Of a DNA stretch of 64,000 bases, positions 58,895 to 64,000 are shown piece by piece. The notes beneath the pieces were generated by a model, which was given only the letters and a program-made list of their open reading frames with translations, did not search any database and was not told the origin of the DNA. Both the position numbers and the translations under genes were made by a program. Source of the DNA: Microbacterium sufflavum (GTDB lineage: Bacteria; Actinomycetota; Actinomycetes; Actinomycetales; Microbacteriaceae); the NCBI RefSeq assembly GCF_023091155.1, contig NZ_JAHWXK010000001.1:2046001-2110000 (forward strand), written 5' to 3'. Within the stretch, counting starts at the first letter, position 1. Each line of letters starts with the position of its first letter.

Positions 58895-59658
58895 CGGTCT
58901 CTCCGCTCCAGGAAGGCGGTCATGCGGCGGAACTTCTCCGGGCTCTCGAAGAGCACGGACTGCTCCTCCAGGTCGACGGCGGGGTGCCGGTCGCGCGGGG
59001 CGCGCAGCACGCGCTTGGTCGCCATCGTGGCCGCGGGGTCGTTGCGGGCGATGCGGTCGGCCACGGCGTGGGCGGCGTCGAGCAGCTCGTCCGGCTCGTG
59101 CAGAGCGGAGACGATCCCGAGGCGCAGCGCCTCGTCAGCGAGCACCGTGCGACCGGTGAGCAGCAGTTCGGCGGCCCTGGCCTCACCCACGATCTCCTTC
59201 AGCCGCCACGATGCCCCGGCCGCGGCGATGATCCCGAGCCCGGTCTCGGGGTTGCCGATGCGGAGCGCGGGCGTGGCGAGGCGGATGTCCGCGGCGTAGG
59301 CGAGCTCGGCCCCACCGCCCAGGGCGTAGCCGTCGATCGCGGCGATCACGGGCATCGGCAGCTCCGCGAGGCGCACGAACGCGTGGGCGTTGATGCCGCG
59401 CAGCGCGTCGGCGGCGCGGCGCTCCCGCAGCTGGGCGATGTCGGCACCCGCGGCGAATACGCCCTCGGCCCCGGTGAGGATCAGCGTCTTCGGCGTCTCC
59501 TCCAGCTCCGCGCACAGGGCGTGCAGCGCGTCGATCGTGGCCTGGTCGATCGCGTTGCGCTTGTGCGGACGATTCAGGGTCGCGATCACCCGGTCCCCGC
59601 GGTGCTCGACCAGCAGCGGCGTCGCGGGCGGGGTCTCGGCGGTCGGGGCCGCGGTCAT
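58891..59658 (-). CDS. paaF: Enoyl-CoA hydratase, probable PaaF
   Basis: 255 aa crotonase-fold enzyme. NRPHKRNAID, FAAGADIAQL (oxyanion hole) and DGYALGGGAELA are visible. The usual LGIIPGAGGTQRL reads LGIIAAAGASWRL here, a local deviation at a conserved loop. It would hydrate dehydroadipyl-CoA. ATG 59658 overlaps the thiolase stop by 4 bp; the longer frame to 59706 is inside the thiolase gene. Confidence 0.85.
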   Translation of the reverse strand: MTAAPTAETPPATPLLVEHRGDRVIATLNRPHKRNAIDQATIDALHALCAELEETPKTLILTGAEGVFAAGADIAQLRERRAADALRGINAHAFVRLAELPMPVIAAIDGYALGGGAELAYAADIRLATPALRIGNPETGLGIIAAAGASWRLKEIVGEARAAELLLTGRTVLADEALRLGIVSALHEPDELLDAAHAVADRIARNDPAATMATKRVLRAPRDRHPAVDLEEQSVLFESPEKFRRMTAFLERRDR

Positions 59659-60848
59659 CGCACGGCCTCCAGGATCGTGGCCGCCCCCTGCCCGACGCCG
59701 ACGCACATCGTCGCCAGGCCGTACTGCGAGCCCTCACGCTCCATCCGGCCCATCAGCGTGACCAGCAGCCGCGAGCCCGAGGAGCCGAGGGGGTGGCCCA
59801 GCGCGATGGCTCCGCCGTCGGCGTTCACTCGATCTTCGTCGAGCCCGAGGCGGCGGATGCACGCGAGCGACTGCGATGCGAAGGCCTCGTTCAGCTCGAT
59901 CGACCCCAGGTCGTCCAGCGACAGCCCCGAACGGTGCAGCGCCTTCTCGGTCGCGGGCACCGGCCCGAGCCCCATGACCTCGGGGGCGAGTCCGGCCGAG
60001 GTGCCCACCACGATGCGCGCGCGGGGCGTGAGGCCGTAGCGCTCCACGGCCGCGGCGCTCGCCACCAGCACCGCGGACGCGCCGTCGTTGAGGGCGCTGG
60101 AGTTGCCCGCGGTCACGACCTCGCCGCCCGCGACCACCGGGCGCAGCCGGGCCAGGACCTCGAGGGTCGTGTCGGGGCGGGGGCCCTCGTCGACGAGCAC
60201 CTCGCCGTCGCGCACGGGCACGCCGACGATCTCGGGGGCGAAGCGGCCGGCGCTGATCGCGGCGGCGGCGCGCTGCTGCGACCGCACGGCGAACGCGTCG
60301 GCCTCCGCGCGCGTGATGCCGTCGACGCGGGCGACCTCTTCCGCGGTCTCCGGCATCGTGAACGTGGCCTTGTCGCGCGCGAGCAGTCGCGGGTTGGGGA
60401 AGCGCCAGCCGATCGAGGTGTCGAACGCGGCTCCGGGCTTGGCCCAGGCCTTCTCGGGCTTCGCCTGCACCCAGGGCGCGCGGGTCATCGACTCCACGCC
60501 GCCCGCCACGATGAGGTCGGCGTCGCCGGCGCGGATCGCCTGGGCGGCCATGGTCACGGCCGACATGCCCGAGGCGCAGAGCCGGTTGACGGTGATGCCG
60601 GGCACGGTGTCGGGGAGCCCCGCGAGCAGCACCGCCATCCGGGCGACGTTGCGGTTGTCCTCACCGGCCTGGTTCGCCGCGCCGAGGATGACCTCGTCGA
60701 GCTCCGCCGTCGCGGGGTCGAGCCCGGCGCGCCGCACGGCCTCGCCGACGACGAGGGCGGCCAGATCGTCGGGGCGGACCGTGGCGAGGGTGCCGCCGTA
60801 GCGCCCGACCGGCGTGCGCACGCCTCCGACGAGATAGGCCTCTGGCAT
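59655..60848 (-). CDS. paaJ: Thiolase, probable 3-oxoadipyl-CoA thiolase
   Basis: 397 aa. Nucleophilic Cys in NRLCASGMSAV (about 91), GGAIALGHPLGSSG with the catalytic His and the second Cys in CVGVGQG. It cleaves 3-oxoadipyl-CoA to succinyl-CoA and acetyl-CoA; the assignment to the Paa pathway rests on the operon and the PaaR-type operator 55 bp upstream. Confidence 0.9.
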   Translation of the reverse strand: MPEAYLVGGVRTPVGRYGGTLATVRPDDLAALVVGEAVRRAGLDPATAELDEVILGAANQAGEDNRNVARMAVLLAGLPDTVPGITVNRLCASGMSAVTMAAQAIRAGDADLIVAGGVESMTRAPWVQAKPEKAWAKPGAAFDTSIGWRFPNPRLLARDKATFTMPETAEEVARVDGITRAEADAFAVRSQQRAAAAISAGRFAPEIVGVPVRDGEVLVDEGPRPDTTLEVLARLRPVVAGGEVVTAGNSSALNDGASAVLVASAAAVERYGLTPRARIVVGTSAGLAPEVMGLGPVPATEKALHRSGLSLDDLGSIELNEAFASQSLACIRRLGLDEDRVNADGGAIALGHPLGSSGSRLLVTLMGRMEREGSQYGLATMCVGVGQGAATILEAVR

Positions 60849-60902
60849 GCGGATCTCCTGACATCGTCGTCCTGCGGGTGGTCCGGGGAGCGGCCGGCCG
60901 TG

Positions 60903-60928
60903 AATTACTGACCGATCGTAAGGTAATT
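60903..60928. promoter_or_regulatory. PaaR-type operator upstream of the thiolase operon
   Basis: Arms AATTAC (60903-60908) and GTAATT (60923-60928) enclose the core TGACCGATCG; centre CGATCG palindromic. Controls thiolase-paaF-paaH-paaZ (inferred). Confidence 0.85.
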
Positions 60929-60971
60929 ATGGCACAGGCGCACGGCCGACCGCGATCCCGGATCCCGCGCG

Positions 60972-62291
60972 TCAGACGGAGAGGTCCACGCCCTTTGTCT
61001 CCTTCACCAGCGACACCCCGATGAGCGAGATGACCGAGGCGATGGCGATGTAGAGGCCGATCGTCCACGCCGCGTGGAACTGGTTCAGTAGCGACTCCGC
61101 GATCATCGGCGCGAACGCCCCGCCGAGGATCGCGCCCAGCGCGTAGCCGATCGAGACGCCCGAGTAGCGCACGTTCGCCGGGAACATCTCGGCGTACAGC
61201 GCTGCCTGCGGGCCGTACGACAGCCCGAGGGCGAACGTCATCACGAACAGCGCCACGAAGTACCAGACGATGTTCGCGGTGTCGATCATGAACCACATCG
61301 GGATCGCCCACACCGCCAGGGCGACGTACCCGATCTGGAAGGTGCGGATGCGCCCGAGGCGGTCGGAGAGGTGCCCGCCCCACAGCGTGAAGATCAGCCA
61401 GCCGAACGAGGCGAGCGTGGTCGCCAGGAGCACGGGCGGACGCTCCATCCCCAGCGCGGTGACCGCGTAGGTGGCGAAGAACGCGATGAGCAGGTAGCCG
61501 GCGGCGTTGTTCGCGATGAAGATGACGGCCGTCAGCACGACCTGCTTGGTGTTCGAGCGGAACAGCTGCCCGAGCGGGGCCGAGGCCTCCTTGCGGCGGC
61601 GGCGCAGGTCTTCGAACACGGGGCTCTCGTCGACCGCGCGGCGGATCACGTACCCGACCGCGATCAGCACGATCGACAGCAGGAACGGGATGCGCCAGCC
61701 CCACTCCAGGAACGCCTCGGGCGACATCGAGGTGGTGAGCGCCCACAGCGTGAACGTCGCCAGGATCATGCCGACCGGCACGCCGATCTGCGGGAAGGCG
61801 CCGAACAAGCCGCGCCGGCCCGTCGGCGCGTGCTCGACGGCCATCAGAGCGGCGCCGCCCCACTCGCCGCCCGCGGAGAAGCCCTGCAGGATGCGGAGGA
61901 GGATGAGGAGGATCGGCGCGGCGACACCGATCGCCGCGTACGTCGGCAGCAGGCCGATCAGCGAGGTGGACAGGCCCATCATGACGAGCGTGAAGACGAG
62001 CATCTTCTTGCGGCCGAGCTTGTCACCCAGGTGTCCGGCGACGATCGCGCCGAGCGGGCGGAACAGGAACGAGATGCCGATCGTGGCGAACGACAGCACC
62101 TGGGCGAGCCCGGGGCTGGACTCCGCGATCGGGGCGAGGAAGAGCGGCGCGAGCACGAGGCCGGCGGCCTGTGCGTAGATGAAGAAGTCGTACCACTCGA
62201 TCGAGGTGCCCACGAGGGTGCCCGCGAGCACCCGGCGCTCTTCGGCGGGCATCCTTCCGGTGGACGAGGCGGCAGCGGTGGCTGAGGTCAT
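60972..62291 (-). CDS. MFS transporter, MHS family, likely phenylacetate uptake
   Basis: 439 aa, about 12 spans. GTSIEWYDFFIYAQAAGL, GDKLGRKK and LQGFSAGGEWGGAAL are MHS-family motifs shared with the transporter at 23518. It lies between the thiolase operon and the E2 gene, and a PaaR-type operator is 50 bp upstream, so phenylacetate uptake is the most likely role (inferred). GGAG lies before the ATG. It is not a PaaL-type sodium symporter. Confidence 0.85.
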   Translation of the reverse strand: MTSATAAASSTGRMPAEERRVLAGTLVGTSIEWYDFFIYAQAAGLVLAPLFLAPIAESSPGLAQVLSFATIGISFLFRPLGAIVAGHLGDKLGRKKMLVFTLVMMGLSTSLIGLLPTYAAIGVAAPILLILLRILQGFSAGGEWGGAALMAVEHAPTGRRGLFGAFPQIGVPVGMILATFTLWALTTSMSPEAFLEWGWRIPFLLSIVLIAVGYVIRRAVDESPVFEDLRRRRKEASAPLGQLFRSNTKQVVLTAVIFIANNAAGYLLIAFFATYAVTALGMERPPVLLATTLASFGWLIFTLWGGHLSDRLGRIRTFQIGYVALAVWAIPMWFMIDTANIVWYFVALFVMTFALGLSYGPQAALYAEMFPANVRYSGVSIGYALGAILGGAFAPMIAESLLNQFHAAWTIGLYIAIASVISLIGVSLVKETKGVDLSV

Positions 62292-62340
62292 GCGAACTCC
62301 GTTGTTCTGCGTCGGGTCGGGCGGCGCGGGGGACGCCGTC

Positions 62341-62370
62341 GATTACTTACCGAATGATCGGTCAGTAATC
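62341..62370. promoter_or_regulatory. PaaR-type operator upstream of the MFS gene
   Basis: Arms GATTAC and GTAATC; minus strand reads TTACTGACCGATCATTCGGT. The centre is GATCAT instead of GATCGT, so it is slightly degenerate compared with the other three. Confidence 0.75.
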
Positions 62371-62425
62371 GCCGAGCGTAGCGCATCGTCCGCCGCGCCA
62401 CGAGAGTGCGCAGCAGGTTGCGGCC

Positions 62426-63982
62426 TCAGACCCTCCCGAACGCACGCAGCGGATGCTCGATCAGCTCCGTCACCCGGCGCAGGAACCCGGCCGCATAACC
62501 GCCGTCGCAGACCCGGTGATCGAACACGAGCGACAGCTGGGCGATCCGCCGCGGCACGATCGCTCCCTCCACGACCCACGGGCGTTCGATGATGCGACCG
62601 ATGCCGAGGATCGCGACATCCGGATGGTTGATGATCGCCGCGGAGCCGTCGACCCCCAGGCCGCCGTAGTTGTTGAGCGTGAAGGTCGAGCCGCGCAGGC
62701 GCTCGGGCGGCATGGACCCGGAGCGGGCGGTCGCGGCCAGTTCGCGCAGCGCCGTGTCGAGCTGGGCCACCGTGAGCGCGTGCGCCCGCGGGACCACCGG
62801 CACCAGGAGGCCGCGCTCGGTGTCGGCCGCGACGCCCAGGTTCACGCCGTCGAACGAGATCAGCTCGCCGCCGTCCTCGCTCAGCCGCGACGCGAGGACC
62901 GGATAGTCCTCCAGCGCCAGCAGCACGAACCGCGCCAGCAGTGCCGTGATCGACGGCGGCCGCTCGCCCTCCGGGGCCATCTGCCCGCGGAGGTCCCACA
63001 GTTCCGTCGCATCCACGTCGACCCAGACCGTGGCCTCGGGGATCTCGGAGCGGCTGCGCGCGAGCTTCGCGCTCACGGCGCGCCGCAGCGGCGACAGGCG
63101 CTCGCGGGATCGCACGGGGAGGCCGTCGAGCTCGCCGGTGCCGGTCGTGGAGGTCGGGGCTGCGGTGCCGGAGGCCGAGGTGGCGCCTGCCGTCGTGCCG
63201 AGGGCCGCGGAGTCGGAGGCCGTGTGATGCGGCGCGGTGACGCCGTCGACCGCGTGGTCCACGGCGGCGCGCAGGACGTCGGCCCGGGTGATGGCGCCGT
63301 CGGCTCCGCTCGGGGTGATGGTGTGCACGTCGAGCCCCAGGTCTCGCGCGAGGCGTCGCACGAGGGGTGAACGGACGGCCACGGGGCGGCGCGGCGCGGA
63401 GGGGGGAGCATCGACGGAGCCCGAGCCGCCCGCGGCCGCGCCGGTGCCGGGGGTGGGAGCGCCGGGAGCACCGGGCTGCGGTTCGGCAGGCGCGGCTGCG
63501 GGGCCGGCGGATCCGGCGGAGGCGTCGCGGGGAGCGGCCGCGCCGACGTGCGCGGGTCGGGCAGCGGGGCGGCGGCGCCGGCCCTTCGTGGTCGACGCCG
63601 AGGTGCCGTAGCCGATGAGCACGTTGCCGGAGCCGGCGCGCTCCTCCTGCCGGTACGCCTCCTGCTCGGTCGTCGCGGCGGCGTCGGCGTCTGGCGTGCC
63701 CGCGGCGTCGTGCGGCACGTGTCCGGGGTCGGCGACCTCCAGGACCGGGGCACCGACGTCGATCGTGTCGCCCGGGGTGCCGTGCAGCGCCGTGATCACA
63801 CCAGCGAACGGCGACGGCAGCTCCACGACGCTCTTCGCGGTCTCGACCTCGGCGATCGCCTGATCGGTGACGATCGTGTCGCCCACCGCGACCAGCCACT
63901 GCACGAGCCCGGCCTCGGTGAGCCCCTCGCCGAGATCGGGCAGGCGGAACACGCGGACGGCGGTCTTCACGGGAGTGCTCAT
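62426..63982 (-). CDS. Dihydrolipoamide acyltransferase (E2) of a 2-oxoacid dehydrogenase
   Basis: 518 aa. N-terminal lipoyl domain (about 8-85, lipoylated Lys50 in EVETAKSVVELP), long Ala/Pro/Gly-rich linker, peripheral-subunit-binding domain (RSPLVRRLARDLGLDV ... GADGAITRADVL) and catalytic domain ending with FDHRVCDGG (His489, Asp493). ETAKS rather than DKA at the lipoyl site is typical of branched-chain 2-oxoacid dehydrogenase E2. ATG 63982 overlaps the stop of the preceding gene by 4 bp. Confidence 0.92.
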   Translation of the reverse strand: MSTPVKTAVRVFRLPDLGEGLTEAGLVQWLVAVGDTIVTDQAIAEVETAKSVVELPSPFAGVITALHGTPGDTIDVGAPVLEVADPGHVPHDAAGTPDADAAATTEQEAYRQEERAGSGNVLIGYGTSASTTKGRRRRPAARPAHVGAAAPRDASAGSAGPAAAPAEPQPGAPGAPTPGTGAAAGGSGSVDAPPSAPRRPVAVRSPLVRRLARDLGLDVHTITPSGADGAITRADVLRAAVDHAVDGVTAPHHTASDSAALGTTAGATSASGTAAPTSTTGTGELDGLPVRSRERLSPLRRAVSAKLARSRSEIPEATVWVDVDATELWDLRGQMAPEGERPPSITALLARFVLLALEDYPVLASRLSEDGGELISFDGVNLGVAADTERGLLVPVVPRAHALTVAQLDTALRELAATARSGSMPPERLRGSTFTLNNYGGLGVDGSAAIINHPDVAILGIGRIIERPWVVEGAIVPRRIAQLSLVFDHRVCDGGYAAGFLRRVTELIEHPLRAFGRV

Positions 63983-64000
63983 GCGTCCTCGTCCCAGTGC
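63979..64000 (-). CDS. 3' end of upstream gene, probably E1 beta subunit
   Basis: The minus-strand frame HWDEDA-stop ends in an ATGA overlap with the E2 start. In branched-chain 2-oxoacid dehydrogenase operons the E1 beta gene usually precedes E2; the identity is inferred from position only. Confidence 0.4.

Overview
The window is high-GC, densely packed actinobacterial chromosome. The gene set (ROK/nag amino-sugar genes, Paa and homoprotocatechuate clusters, ATP-dependent LigB, dhaKLM, many short promoter-to-ATG distances) fits Microbacteriaceae, most likely Microbacterium. That placement is inference from gene content; no rRNA or tRNA gene was seen. There is no replication origin or CRISPR array. 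The one segment with a different base composition is a short island at 44.4-46.5 kb.

Layout. 0-5 kb: the 3' part of a GH20 hexosaminidase, then a ROK repressor with an operator abutting its start, a ROK sugar kinase and nagB. 5-9 kb: Nudix hydrolase, FAD-linked oxidase, small membrane protein and an ECF sigma factor fused to an anti-sigma-like zinc finger, membrane segments and a Pro/Thr/Asp-rich tail. 9-12.3 kb: a REP-like repeat array, nagA and a second GH20 enzyme. 12.3-14.8 kb: a ZTP riboswitch controlling glyA and folD. 14.9-16.9 kb: a hypothetical protein and an MFS exporter-like protein. 16.9-28 kb: homoprotocatechuate meta-cleavage genes (aldolase, hydratase, dioxygenase, semialdehyde dehydrogenase, GntR regulator, an FAH-RraA fusion), a divergent MHS-family transporter, and an IclR/aromatic monooxygenase pair with a double operator. 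28-31.6 kb: an ABC exporter with a two-component system. 31.7-37 kb: VOC protein, PhzF-like protein, ThDP enzyme, phosphoribosyltransferase and LigB. 37-41.6 kb: the phenylacetyl-CoA epoxidase operon paaABCDE plus an enoyl-CoA hydratase. 42.2-44.4 kb: a RecQ helicase with a C-terminal phosphoribosyltransferase domain. 44.4-46.5 kb: an AT-richer island flanked by a 34-bp imperfect direct repeat that copies the 3' end of recQ. 46.5-51.8 kb: an IclR regulator and dhaK-dhaL-dhaM, with dhaM carrying the EIIA-like domain, HPr and a full Enzyme I. 52-53.3 kb: a lipoprotein. 53.4-62.3 kb: the rest of the phenylacetate pathway (paaI, paaK, a TetR regulator, paaZ, paaH, paaF, thiolase and an MHS transporter). 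62.4-64 kb: the E2 subunit of a 2-oxoacid dehydrogenase.

How it works together. Two aromatic-acid routes dominate. Phenylacetate would be imported, ligated to CoA (PaaK), epoxidised (PaaABCDE), isomerised, ring-opened (PaaZ) and beta-oxidised (PaaF, PaaH, thiolase) to acetyl-CoA and succinyl-CoA. Four copies of one palindrome (TTACTGACCGATCG core) lie upstream of paaA, paaI, the thiolase and the MFS gene, which ties these units into one TetR-controlled regulon. Homoprotocatechuate would be cleaved and processed by the 17-23 kb genes, although no HpaBC hydroxylase is present. Chitin-derived amino sugars are handled by two hexosaminidases, a ROK kinase, NagA and NagB. Eleven genes share a NANNNT hexamer exactly six bases before the start codon, indicating widespread leaderless transcription.
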